Assembly: GCF_900182695.1 (NCBI RefSeq)
Contig: NZ_FXTK01000006.1
Coordinates: 62,001 to 126,000 of the forward strand
Direction of reading: 5' to 3'
DNA from: Paracoccus laeviglucosivorans
GTDB lineage: Bacteria > Pseudomonadota > Alphaproteobacteria > Rhodobacterales > Rhodobacteraceae
Length of the DNA stretch: 64,000 nucleotides
The stretch's first letter is position 1. Each line of letters starts with the position of its first letter. Under the pieces are notes generated by a model. That model was not told the origin of the DNA, did not search any database, and saw only the letters and a list, made by a program, of their open reading frames with translations. This document shows positions 17,094 to 25,665 of the stretch, piece after piece. Made by a program: the position numbers and the translations under genes.

Positions 17094-18466
17094 GGCGCGC
17101 CTTGGTTCATCGGGATGCGGAATTCGGTAACGGTGCGTTCATCGCGGCGTTCGGGGGCCAGCCATGTCGCGCCAAGCGCCGCGGCACGGTCGCGCATCCC
17201 CGTCTGGCCCATGCCGCGCCGCTGCGAGACGGCGGCACCCACGCCGTCATCGGTCACGCGGGCGACCAGTTCGGACCCCGCCCGCAGTTCCACGCCGATC
17301 TGCGCGGGGGCCGCGTGACGCAACGCGTTCAGCACGCTTTCACGCACAAAGCGATAGATGGCGATCTGCCCTGCCTCATCGGGGTCGGGCAGGTCATCGT
17401 CGGCAGCGAAACGAAAGGCGGTGTTGGGCGCGAGGTCTTCGAATTCGATCAGCAGTTCATGCAGCATCTCGGGCAGGGACGCGCCGTCCGCAGGTCCAAG
17501 GCGCAGGTCGTCAATCGCCGCCCGCGCGCTTTTGCGGATCGCATCCGAGTGACGAGAGATTGCGCCCAGCGTCTCGGCCAGTTCGGGATCGGTCTTGTGG
17601 CGCGTGGCCTGACCCACGGCTGCGTGCAAAGCGAAAAGCTGCGGGCCGATTTCGTCATGCAGGTCGCTGGCGATGCGGGCGCGCTCGGCCTCGGCCAATG
17701 TCATCATGCGGGCCTGAAGGCGGCGGTTTTCGGCCCGTTCCTGCGCCAGATGCGCGGCAAGGGCGTTCACGCCTTCGGTCAGATCGTTCAGCTCGGTCAG
17801 GCCGGTCAGAGGCGCGCGCTGTTCCAGATTGCCTGCCCGCATCTGATCAAGCGCCGCACCCAAAAGGCCCAAACGCCGCAAGACCAGCCCCGTCACGGCC
17901 ATCGTCACACCGATTGCGACCAGCGCCGTGACCAGCAAAAGCGGCAGCAGCACACGCAGGTCGCGCCACACCTCGGCGATTTCATCCGACGGCTCGGTGC
18001 GGATTTCCAAGACGCCAAGCACGTTGGGATAATGCGTCACCGGGATCAGATCGCGCTGCGGTTCGGGGCGCAACAGGGCGGCGAACCAGTCGGGCACCTT
18101 GTCCCGTGGTGTCGCAAGGTCAGGCAGGGGGACGGGCTTGCCCTGCACATCGCGCAGCTCGGCCGTGACATGGCGCTGGCTGCGAATATCGGCGGCGATC
18201 ATCGCGGCCTCGGCCATCATGTCCTTGCGTCCGAACGAGGTGGGCAGGCGCAGCGTCGCCGCCGCATTGGCCAGCCGAAAGGCGGATTCGGTTTCCTGCC
18301 GGACCGAATCCCGCGCATTCCAGATCACCACGGTCACGGTAATGGCGAACATCACGATCCAGACCAAGGCCGAGCCGCCAAGCGCGATCCCCGACAGGGC
18401 CATGCCGCGTCGCCGCCCGACAGGCTGCGCCTTCGCCATCGTGCCGATCTGGCCCGTTGCGTCCAT
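17090..18466 (-). CDS. NarX-type membrane sensor histidine kinase
   Basis: A 458-residue kinase. One transmembrane helix lies near residues 24-46, a periplasmic sensor region of about 130 residues follows, and a second helix (LLPLLLVTALVAIGVTMAV) leads into a HAMP segment. The HisKA_3 phospho-acceptor motif is ERARIASDLHDEIGPQL and the HATPase ends in RVTDDGVGA and GQTGMRDRAAALG. ATG 18466 is preferred to the open frame beginning 18535 because GGGGG precedes it within five bases and the longer form adds an unlikely N-terminus. It is the promoter-proximal gene of the six-gene signalling operon. The sensory ligand is unknown. Confidence 0.88.
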   Translation of the reverse strand: MDATGQIGTMAKAQPVGRRRGMALSGIALGGSALVWIVMFAITVTVVIWNARDSVRQETESAFRLANAAATLRLPTSFGRKDMMAEAAMIAADIRSQRHVTAELRDVQGKPVPLPDLATPRDKVPDWFAALLRPEPQRDLIPVTHYPNVLGVLEIRTEPSDEIAEVWRDLRVLLPLLLVTALVAIGVTMAVTGLVLRRLGLLGAALDQMRAGNLEQRAPLTGLTELNDLTEGVNALAAHLAQERAENRRLQARMMTLAEAERARIASDLHDEIGPQLFALHAAVGQATRHKTDPELAETLGAISRHSDAIRKSARAAIDDLRLGPADGASLPEMLHELLIEFEDLAPNTAFRFAADDDLPDPDEAGQIAIYRFVRESVLNALRHAAPAQIGVELRAGSELVARVTDDGVGAAVSQRRGMGQTGMRDRAAALGATWLAPERRDERTVTEFRIPMNQGAP

Positions 18467-18472
18467 GTTCCC

Positions 18473-18491
18473 CCTCTGCCGCAGACGGCAG
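18473..18491 (-). promoter_or_regulatory. Leader hairpin touching the ribosome site of the signalling operon
   Basis: On the minus strand CTGCCG-TCTG-CGGCAG (18491-18476) forms a perfect 6-bp hairpin that runs directly into the AGGGGG ribosome site of the kinase gene. The hairpin is bracketed by near-identical GGGGAAC segments. It could limit ribosome access or mark an RNA-binding site. Nothing else in 18467-18544 stands out. Confidence 0.35.
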
Positions 18492-18544
18492 TTCCCCTGA
18501 TCGAGCAGATTAGGCGCGGCGCTGGCGCGGGGCAAGCACCACGA

Positions 18545-21500
18545 TCAAGTTTGCGCGACGGTGGGTTTCTGGTCAGGACGGCGCAATGCGCGGCGCACCA
18601 GCACGAAGAACAACGGCACGAACAGGATGCCCAGCACCGTGGCAGACACCGTGCCGCCCAGCACTGTCGCGCCAATGGTGTTGCGCCCGTTCGAACCCGC
18701 CCCCGATGACAGCACCAGCGGCAGCACCCCCAGCGAGAACGCGACCGAGGTCATCATGATCGGGCGGAACCGCTGGCGTGCCGCCTCGACCACCGCCTCA
18801 TACAATGGTTTGCCGTGTTGTTCGGCCTGTTCGCGGGCGAATTCGACGATCAGGATGGCATTCTTGCCCGTCAGGCCGATCACGGTCAGCAGGCCGACCT
18901 GAAAGAACACGCCATTGTCGAACTTGCCCAGCCACGCGCCGACCAGCGCGCCAAGCACCCCGATGGGCATGGCCAGCATGACGGCGAAGGGGATCGACCA
19001 GCTTTCGTAAAGCGCCGCCAGACACAGGAACACCACGGCCAGCGACAGCGAATATAGCAGCGTGGTCTGGTTTCCGGCCTGCTGCTCCTCCAGCGACAGG
19101 CCGGTCCATGCCACGTCGAAGCCGTCGGGCAGTTGGCCCGCGATCTCCTCGATTGCGGCCATGCCTTCGCCGGATGAGATGACGGGGATCGGGTTGCCCT
19201 GTATCTGCATCGCGGGCACGCCGTTATAGCGGTCCAGCCCCTGCGGACCAAAGGTCCATCGCCCCTCGGCAAAGTTCGAAAAGGGGACCAACCCGCCCGA
19301 GCTGTTCCTGACCCGCCATTTGTCGATGTCCGTGGGTTGCGCACGCGAGTTCGGCTCACCCTGCACATAGACCTTTTTGATGCGGCCCCGGTCAACGAAG
19401 TCGTTCACATAGGTTCCCGCCCATGCCACGGACAACAGGCTGCCCACATCGGTGGCCGACACGCCCATGGCACCCGCCTTGCGCCAGTCGATGTCCAGAT
19501 TGTATTGCGACGCATCCTCCAACCCGTTGGGTCGGGCCTGCGCGATGCGCCCGTCCTGCGCAGCCATGCCCAGAAGCTGATTGCGCGCGTCAAGCAATTG
19601 TTCATGCGTCTGGCCGGATCGGGCCTGCAGATAGAAATCGAAGCCCGAGACGTTGCCAAGCTCGATTACCGAAGGCGGCACGATGGGAAAGACCATCGCA
19701 TCGCGGATCTGGCTGAAGGCGCCGAATGCCCGGCCCGCCACCGCCTGCACGTTCTGATCGGCGTTCGGCCTGTCGGCCCAGTCCTTCATTCGCACAAAGG
19801 CGATGCCCATGTTCTGGCCCTGACCGGCAAAGCTGAAGCCGGTGACGCCGAACATGCTGTCCACATTCGCGGATTCCTGTTCGGCGAAATAATGCTGGAT
19901 CTGTTCGATCACCGCCTCGGTCCGTTCGGTCGTGGCCCCGGTGGGGCCTTGGACCAGCACGAACATGATGCCCTGATCTTCGTCCGGCAGGAAACCCGTG
20001 GGGGTGCGCAGGAACAGGAAAACCATCGCCGCGCCAAGCGCCAGATAGACCAGCATCATCCGCAAAGGCCGCCGGATGATCCAGTTCACCCACGAACTGT
20101 AGCCATGCATCGTGCGGTCGAATCCGCGGTTGAACAGCCCGAAAAAGCCGCGTGTCTTGTGGCCGTGTTCGTTGCGCAGAAGCGTCGCACACAGCGCGGG
20201 CGTCAGCGTCAGCGCCACCACAACCGACAGGCCCATGGCCGATGCGATGGTGATCGCGAACTGCTTGTAGATCACCCCGGTCGAGCCGCCAAAGAACGCC
20301 ATCGGCACGAACACCGCCGACAGGACCAGCGCGATGCCGACCAGCGCCCCGGTGATCTGACCCATGGATTTGCGGGTCGCCTCGCGCGGTTCAAGGTCTT
20401 CCTCCTCCATGATCCGCTCGACGTTTTCGACAACGACGATGGCGTCATCGACCAGCAACCCGATGGCCAGCACCATGGCCAGCATGGTCAGCGTGTTGAT
20501 GGTGAATCCCAGCGCGGCAAGGATGCCGAAGGTGCCCAGAATGACGACCGGGACCGCCAGCGTGGGGATCAGCGTCGCGCGCCAGTTCTGCAGGAACAGC
20601 AGCATGACGAAGAAGACCAGCACGATCGCCTCGACCAGCGTTTTCACCACCTCCTCAATCGAGATCAGGACGAAAGGCGTGGTGTCAAAGGGGATGACGT
20701 AACTGACGCCTTCGGGAAAGAACTTGGCGAATTCTTCCATCCGCGCCTTGACCCGTTCGGCGGTGTCCAGCGCGTTCGCGCCCGAGGCAAGGCTGATCGC
20801 CAGACCCGAGGCGGGGTTGCCGTTGAACTTGGCGCTGGTCGCGTAATCCTCGGCCCCGATTTCGACGCGGGCCACGTCCTTGAGCAGGATCAGACCGCCA
20901 TCGGGTTCGGCACGCAGGACGATCTGTTCGAAATCCTCGGGCGTGGAAAGCAGCGATTGTGCAGTGATCGTGGCGTTCAGCATCTGGCCCTGCGGCGCAG
21001 GTTCGCTGCCGAAAGACCCCGCCGAGATCTGCGCGTTTTCCGCCGAAACCGCGCTGACCACATCGCCCGGCGTCAATTCGTAGGCCGCCAGTTTCGACGG
21101 GTCCAGCCAGATGCGCATGGCATATTGCGCACCGAATATCTGGACCGAGCCCACGCCTTCGACCCGGCTAAGATCGTTCACGAGGTTCGAAATCATGTAG
21201 TCGGCAAGATCGACCTCCTCCAGCTTTCCACCTTCGGAAATCAGGCCGATCACCATCAGAAAACCCTCGGCCGATTTCTCGACCGTGACGCCCTGACGCT
21301 GCACGGGTTCGGGCAAAAGCGACGTCGCCTGCGCCAGCTTGTTCTGGACCTGCACCTGCGCGATGTCGGCATCCGTGCCCGTCTCGAATGTCAGGGTGGT
21401 GCTGGACGTGCCTGCCGAGCTGGAGCTTGAGTTGAAATAGCGCAGACCGTCCAAACCCGTCATCTGCTGTTCGATCACCTGCGTGACCGTGTTCGCGATC

Positions 21501-21667
21501 GTATCCGCAGACGCGCCCGGATAAGTGGCGCGGATCGTGACCGAAGGCGGCGCAATCTGGGGATACTGCGCGACGGGCAGGGTAAAGATCGACAGCAGCC
21601 CGATCCCCATGATCAGGATCGAGATAACCCAGGCAAAGACCGGACGGTCGATGAAAAAGCGCGCCAT
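18545..21667 (-). CDS. RND multidrug efflux permease (AcrB/HAE1 family)
   Basis: A 1040-residue inner-membrane proton-drug antiporter of typical length. It starts MARFFIDRPVFAWVISI, the classic first helix of the family. The proton relay aspartates are in GLLVDDAIVVVEN near residue 408, and two large periplasmic domains follow TM1 and TM7. It is expected to act as a trimer with the adaptor encoded 34 bases upstream (21702-23039). No TolC-type outer-membrane gene and no adjacent repressor are present, so the pump must use a distant channel. Substrates are not predictable. Confidence 0.95.
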   Translation of the reverse strand: MARFFIDRPVFAWVISILIMGIGLLSIFTLPVAQYPQIAPPSVTIRATYPGASADTIANTVTQVIEQQMTGLDGLRYFNSSSSSAGTSSTTLTFETGTDADIAQVQVQNKLAQATSLLPEPVQRQGVTVEKSAEGFLMVIGLISEGGKLEEVDLADYMISNLVNDLSRVEGVGSVQIFGAQYAMRIWLDPSKLAAYELTPGDVVSAVSAENAQISAGSFGSEPAPQGQMLNATITAQSLLSTPEDFEQIVLRAEPDGGLILLKDVARVEIGAEDYATSAKFNGNPASGLAISLASGANALDTAERVKARMEEFAKFFPEGVSYVIPFDTTPFVLISIEEVVKTLVEAIVLVFFVMLLFLQNWRATLIPTLAVPVVILGTFGILAALGFTINTLTMLAMVLAIGLLVDDAIVVVENVERIMEEEDLEPREATRKSMGQITGALVGIALVLSAVFVPMAFFGGSTGVIYKQFAITIASAMGLSVVVALTLTPALCATLLRNEHGHKTRGFFGLFNRGFDRTMHGYSSWVNWIIRRPLRMMLVYLALGAAMVFLFLRTPTGFLPDEDQGIMFVLVQGPTGATTERTEAVIEQIQHYFAEQESANVDSMFGVTGFSFAGQGQNMGIAFVRMKDWADRPNADQNVQAVAGRAFGAFSQIRDAMVFPIVPPSVIELGNVSGFDFYLQARSGQTHEQLLDARNQLLGMAAQDGRIAQARPNGLEDASQYNLDIDWRKAGAMGVSATDVGSLLSVAWAGTYVNDFVDRGRIKKVYVQGEPNSRAQPTDIDKWRVRNSSGGLVPFSNFAEGRWTFGPQGLDRYNGVPAMQIQGNPIPVISSGEGMAAIEEIAGQLPDGFDVAWTGLSLEEQQAGNQTTLLYSLSLAVVFLCLAALYESWSIPFAVMLAMPIGVLGALVGAWLGKFDNGVFFQVGLLTVIGLTGKNAILIVEFAREQAEQHGKPLYEAVVEAARQRFRPIMMTSVAFSLGVLPLVLSSGAGSNGRNTIGATVLGGTVSATVLGILFVPLFFVLVRRALRRPDQKPTVAQT

Positions 21668-21701
21668 TATAGGCTCCTGTAGGTATTACCTCGAAACGGG
21701 A

Positions 21702-23039
21702 TTAACCGTCCGAGCCTGTCGTGCCTTCGGTTTGCTGCGGGGCTGCGCCACCTTCTGCGGGGGCTGCGGCTTCGGGGGCGGCCTCGCTCGTTGGGGCTGC
21801 CTCGCCTGGCTGGGCCGGTTGTGCCTGGCCTTCCTGCTGAGGCGCTTCGCCTTGCGGCGGGCTGTCCGGGGCCGCACCTTCGGTGGGCGGGGCACCGGCC
21901 TGACGCTCCTCGACATTGACGGGGGCGCCGGGGGCGATGAACTGCACACCCTCGACGATCAGGCGGTCGCCGTCGTTCAGGCCCTTGCTGACCACCCAGT
22001 CATTGCCAAGATCCTGCAATACGGTCAGTTCGCGGCTTTCGACCTGATTTTGCGCATTCACCACCATGGCCACGGGCAGGCCGCGGCGGTCGCGGCTGAC
22101 ACCTTCCTGCGGGGCAAGGATGACGTTGCGCGCCGTGGCCTGCTGCACCACCGCCTGCACATACATGCCGGGCAGCAGAATGCGTTCGGGATTGGCGAAT
22201 GACAGGCGCAGCGTCACGACGCCGGTGGTTTCGTTGACGTAAGGCTCGGCTGCGGTCAGCGTGCCTTTTTCGGGATATTCGGTGCCGTCGGCCAGACGCA
22301 GGGTAACGGTCTGGCCGGGATGTTCGCCGTCTTGCGCGGCGTTTTGCGCGGCCATGTCGCGCCGCCAGCGGATCAGTTCCGCCGCCGATTGCGTCACATC
22401 GACATGCACCGGGTCAAGCGTGCGGATCACGGCCAGCGGATTGGCCTGACTGGCGGTGACCAGCGCGCCCTGGCTGGTCTGCGCAAGGCCGATCTCGCCA
22501 TCCAGTTCGGCGCGGATTGTGGTGCGCTCAAGCTCGATCCGGGCGGACAGAAGCTGTGCCTCGGCCACTTTCACCGCGGCTTCGGCGGCGTCGCGCGTGG
22601 CGATGGCGGTGTCCGAGGTGCTTTCGCTGGTCACGCGCCGGTCGCGCAGCGCGCCCGCGCGCTCGGCCTCGCGCCGGGCGTTGTCGGCCGTGGCGCGGGC
22701 TTGGGCCACGGCCGCCTCGGCTTGTGCGACGGCCGCCTCATAGGTGGTCTGGTCGATGCGGAACAGCGGATCGCCGCGCTTGACCTGCCGCCCTTCGTCG
22801 AACATGCGCTCGGTGACGATGCCATTGACCTGCGGGCGCACCTCGGCCTCGGCTGAGGCAGTGACGCGACCGGGCAGGGTGGTCGTCAGCGGCACGTCTT
22901 GCGCGTGCAGGGTGACGACCGTGACCGTGGGGGGCGGCATTTCGCCCCCCGGCGCCTGCGCCCATGCGGGTGCGCAGGCCAGCCCGGCGGCATGGGCCAA
23001 AAGGAACGTGACGGTAAACCGGCGCACAAGCGCTGACAT
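21702..23039 (-). CDS. RND efflux periplasmic adaptor (AcrA/MexA family)
   Basis: A 445-residue membrane fusion protein. A signal peptide (MSALVRRFTVTFLLAHAAG to APAWA) is followed by the barrel-sandwich segment VTASAEAEVRPQVNGIVTER, a long alpha-hairpin rich in Ala/Glu (about 95-165), and beta-barrel domains. The last ~60 residues are a Pro/Ala/Glu/Gln-rich tail, unusual for the family and probably disordered. ATG 23039 follows CGGAG at good spacing; ATG 23057 in frame would lengthen the signal region. It is co-directional with the permease and is probably co-transcribed with it. Confidence 0.93.
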   Translation of the reverse strand: MSALVRRFTVTFLLAHAAGLACAPAWAQAPGGEMPPPTVTVVTLHAQDVPLTTTLPGRVTASAEAEVRPQVNGIVTERMFDEGRQVKRGDPLFRIDQTTYEAAVAQAEAAVAQARATADNARREAERAGALRDRRVTSESTSDTAIATRDAAEAAVKVAEAQLLSARIELERTTIRAELDGEIGLAQTSQGALVTASQANPLAVIRTLDPVHVDVTQSAAELIRWRRDMAAQNAAQDGEHPGQTVTLRLADGTEYPEKGTLTAAEPYVNETTGVVTLRLSFANPERILLPGMYVQAVVQQATARNVILAPQEGVSRDRRGLPVAMVVNAQNQVESRELTVLQDLGNDWVVSKGLNDGDRLIVEGVQFIAPGAPVNVEERQAGAPPTEGAAPDSPPQGEAPQQEGQAQPAQPGEAAPTSEAAPEAAAPAEGGAAPQQTEGTTGSDG

Positions 23040-23085
23040 GATCGGGCTCCGGGGCATGTTCTGACTTTGTGCCTATAACCCACGG

Positions 23086-23115
23086 TTTCGTGACGATGTT
23101 CAATCTTTTTGTGAC
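23086..23115. promoter_or_regulatory. Spaced direct repeats in the efflux / acyl-CoA synthetase divergent promoter region
   Basis: TTTCGTGAC at 23086-23094 and TTTTGTGAC at 23107-23115 are 21 bases apart, two helical turns, in the gap between the divergent efflux operon and the acyl-CoA synthetase. Such phasing suits a DNA-binding dimer on one face of the helix. The rest of 23040-23261 shows no other clear signal. Confidence 0.25.
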
Positions 23116-23261
23116 ATGACCTCCCGGAATGCGCGGATCGGCGCGGCAAGCGGCCCACGGTGTCACGCCTCTGGCGAAGTGCTTCGAAGCTGCGCTAACC
23201 TTCGATCCAGCGCGGCGGGCAGAGGGGGCCATTCGCCGCATGAAGCGGAGGACAGGACAGA

Positions 23262-24887
23262 ATGGCGCAAGGCAATATCTATGAAACCGGGCTGGAGGCG
23301 GGGCCGGCCAATTTCGAACAACTCTCGCCCCTGCGCTTTATTGAACGGGCGGCTGCGACATTCCCCGATGCGCCTGCCGTCATCCATGGTGATCTGCGGC
23401 GCAACTGGGCCGAAACCTATGCCCGTTGCCGTCAGCTGGCAGGGGCATTGGCTGCGCGCGGGCTGGGCAAGGGCGATACCGTTGCGATCATCGCGGCCAA
23501 CATCCCCGAGATGTTCGAAGCGCATTTCGGCATTCCCATGACCGGCGCGGTGCTGAATGCGATCAACACCCGGCTGGATGCGCAGACCGTGGCCTTCATC
23601 CTGAACCACGGCGAGGCGAAGCTGCTGATCGTCGATCCCGAGTTTGCCGATACCGCCTCGCAGGCGCTGCAGATTGCCGGGCGCGACATTCCGGTCGTGG
23701 ACATCCTTGATCCGGCGATCGACGCGCCGCGTCTGGGCCAGATCAGCTATGAGGAATTGCTGGCCGAGGGCAGTGCCGATTTCGACTGGCAGATGCCCGC
23801 AAGCGAATGGGACGCGATCTCGCTGAACTATACATCCGGCACGACCGGCGATCCCAAGGGCGTCGTCTATCACCACCGCGGTGCGACGCTGAACGCGATG
23901 GCCAATATCATTTCGTGGCAGATGCCGCAGCACGCGCGCTATCTGTGGACGCTGCCAATGTTTCATTGCAACGGCTGGTGTTTCCCGTGGTCCATCGCCG
24001 CGAATGCGGGCGTCTGCATCTGCCTGCGCGCCGTTCGGGCCGAGCCGATCTTTCGGCTTTTCCGCGACGAAAAGGTCACGCATTTCTGCGGTGCGCCGAT
24101 CGTTCTGAACATGCTGGCCAATGCCCCCGATGAGCTGAAAGGTTTTGATCACCCGATCAAGGTTATGACCGCAGGCGCGCCGCCGCCCGCCGCCGTGATC
24201 TCTGCGGTCGAGGCAATGGGGATCGAGGTGACGCACGCCTATGGCCTGACCGAGACCTATGGTCCTTCGGTCGTATGCGCATGGAAGGACGAATGGGACG
24301 ACCGGCCCGCCGATGAACGCGCCCGGCTGAAATCGCGCCAAGGCGTGCGCAACGCGGCGCTTGGTGGGCTGATGGTCGCCGATCCCGAAACGCTGGTTCC
24401 CGTTCCCGCCGATGGCGCGACGATGGGCGAGATTTTCATGCGTGGCAATAACGTGATGAAGGGCTATCTGAAGAACCCCGCCGCCACGCAGAAATCCTTT
24501 CGCGGCGGCTGGTTCGCCTCGGGCGACCTGGGGGTGATGCACCCGGACGGTTATGTCGAGCTGAAGGATCGCAGCAAGGACATCATCATCTCGGGTGGGG
24601 AAAACATCTCCTCGGTCGAGGTCGAGGATGTGCTTTACCGCCATCCCGCCGTGATGGAGGCCGCCGTCGTTGCCCGCCCGGACCCGCAATGGGGCGAAAC
24701 GCCCTGCGCCTTCGTCACGCTGAAGGCCGGACGCCACGCCGAAGCCGAGGAGTTGATCGAGTTCTGCCGACAGAACATGGCCCGCTACAAGGCACCCAAG
24801 ACGGTGGTGTTCGGGGAATTGCCCAAGACCTCGACCGGCAAGATCCAGAAATTCCTGCTGCGTAATCAGGCGCGCGAGTTGATCTGA
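23262..24887 (+). CDS. Acyl-CoA synthetase (AMP-forming), medium-chain/DmdB-like
   Basis: A 541-residue ANL-superfamily ligase that makes acyl-CoA from a carboxylic acid, ATP and CoA through an acyl-adenylate. The AMP-binding P-loop YTSGTTGDPKGV is near residue 190, the adenine-binding TAGAPPPAA near 300, YGLTETYGP near 325, the GDLG hinge region near 420, and the C-terminal catalytic lysine in KTSTGKIQKF near 528. Length and style match the Rhodobacteraceae ligases that include DmdB (methylmercaptopropionate-CoA ligase) and medium-chain ligases. No other dmd gene is present, so the substrate is left open. AGGAC/AGGAG-like bases lie before ATG 23262. Confidence 0.88.
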   Translation: MAQGNIYETGLEAGPANFEQLSPLRFIERAAATFPDAPAVIHGDLRRNWAETYARCRQLAGALAARGLGKGDTVAIIAANIPEMFEAHFGIPMTGAVLNAINTRLDAQTVAFILNHGEAKLLIVDPEFADTASQALQIAGRDIPVVDILDPAIDAPRLGQISYEELLAEGSADFDWQMPASEWDAISLNYTSGTTGDPKGVVYHHRGATLNAMANIISWQMPQHARYLWTLPMFHCNGWCFPWSIAANAGVCICLRAVRAEPIFRLFRDEKVTHFCGAPIVLNMLANAPDELKGFDHPIKVMTAGAPPPAAVISAVEAMGIEVTHAYGLTETYGPSVVCAWKDEWDDRPADERARLKSRQGVRNAALGGLMVADPETLVPVPADGATMGEIFMRGNNVMKGYLKNPAATQKSFRGGWFASGDLGVMHPDGYVELKDRSKDIIISGGENISSVEVEDVLYRHPAVMEAAVVARPDPQWGETPCAFVTLKAGRHAEAEELIEFCRQNMARYKAPKTVVFGELPKTSTGKIQKFLLRNQARELI

Positions 24888-24916
24888 GGTCGCGCAGCGT
24901 GGCAGGCGTTGCATTT

Positions 24917-24938
24917 GGGTATTTGTAGAACCGAGAAG
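24917..24938 (+). repeat. Dispersed 3'-flanking repeat, copy B
   Basis: GGGTATTT-GT-A-GAACC-G-AGAAG starts 30 bases after the stop of the acyl-CoA synthetase, in that gene's sense orientation. An imperfect GC-rich hairpin (CCGCA with TGCGG, about 24946-24967) follows. It matches copies A, C and D. Confidence 0.8.
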
Positions 24939-25000
24939 CCGCGGGCCGCACGAGAAGGGGCTTGCGGCAGGGCGGGTTGCAATGCTATCGGGTCGCCTGC

Positions 25001-25074
25001 GCGGGTATGGTGAAATGGTATCACACGAGCTTCCCAAGCTCTTGGCGCGGGTTCGATTCCCGCTACCCGCTCCA
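25001..25074 (+). tRNA. tRNA-Gly (CCC)
   Basis: A complete tRNA: acceptor stem GCGGGTA with TACCCGC, D-arm ATGGTGAAATGGTATCA, anticodon stem GAGC/GCTC around loop TTCCCAA giving anticodon CCC, T-arm GGGTTCGATTCCC, discriminator T and an encoded CCA (25072-25074). The CCC isoacceptor reads GGG glycine codons. It stands alone between the acyl-CoA synthetase and the convergent DUF1489 gene. Confidence 0.96.
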
Positions 25075-25133
25075 AATATCCAGCCTTCATGACATGTCGC
25101 AGATCGCGTGGATCGGCTTTGGCTGGTGACGCC

Positions 25134-25562
25134 TTAGCGCAGGCCCATTTCGGCCAGAGCGCGGGCGATCTCTGCGGGCAGGCTGGGTTCCTCCTCGCGG
25201 CCTTCGGGCAGGTCGGGGGGCGCGTCGGCGGGGTTCAGGTAGCGCCAGCCCTGAAACGGGCGGCGGGGGACAGCGGCGGTGCGGATCAGCTTTGGCTCCA
25301 TCACCAGTGCGCAGCGGCGAATGCCGTCCTCGCCCTTGACCTCATCCATGCCGATCAGGCGTTGGCGGGCCTGCATCACCCCCTTGAATACCCAGTAGAT
25401 CGAGCCGCCGTTGAGAATCTCGGCCTCGCGCTTGGGCCACATGCGGGTGACGTGGCGCGCGGGGCCGCCTTTCCAGCGGTCCTTTTGCCAGGCCGCCAGT
25501 TCAGCCGGGCTATCGCAGCCGACGCAAAGCTTCATCAGGTTCAGGGGTGGGGACATGCTCAT
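25134..25562 (-). CDS. Conserved hypothetical protein, DUF1489-like
   Basis: A 142-residue soluble protein beginning MSMSPPLNLMKLCVGCDSPAEL, a pattern I associate with the alphaproteobacterial DUF1489 family. Notable conserved-looking segments are TRMWPKREAEIL, GGSIYWVFKGVMQARQ and FQGWRYLNPADAPPD. No catalytic motif or signal peptide is visible, and the function is unknown. It faces the MFS exporter divergently. The frame is open upstream to 25859, but ATG 25562 gives the conserved N-terminus; the ribosome site is weak. Confidence 0.75.
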   Translation of the reverse strand: MSMSPPLNLMKLCVGCDSPAELAAWQKDRWKGGPARHVTRMWPKREAEILNGGSIYWVFKGVMQARQRLIGMDEVKGEDGIRRCALVMEPKLIRTAAVPRRPFQGWRYLNPADAPPDLPEGREEEPSLPAEIARALAEMGLR

Positions 25563-25665
25563 GCGCCAGATATAGCCTGCGCGCGGCAATGTGCAACGGC
25601 GCGGGTCTTGCACCTTTGGATGGGGGCGGATACCCCGCAAAGGCTCCCATACCTTGAGGCCCCCA

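Noticed and set aside
19337-21430. A 697-residue plus-strand open frame opposite the RND permease
   Set aside because: Antisense shadow; the RND protein on the minus strand is full length and conserved.
23262-24887. Firm call as DmdB of DMSP metabolism
   Set aside because: Sequence style fits, but no dmdA, dmdC or dmdD gene is present, and many acyl-CoA ligases share these motifs.
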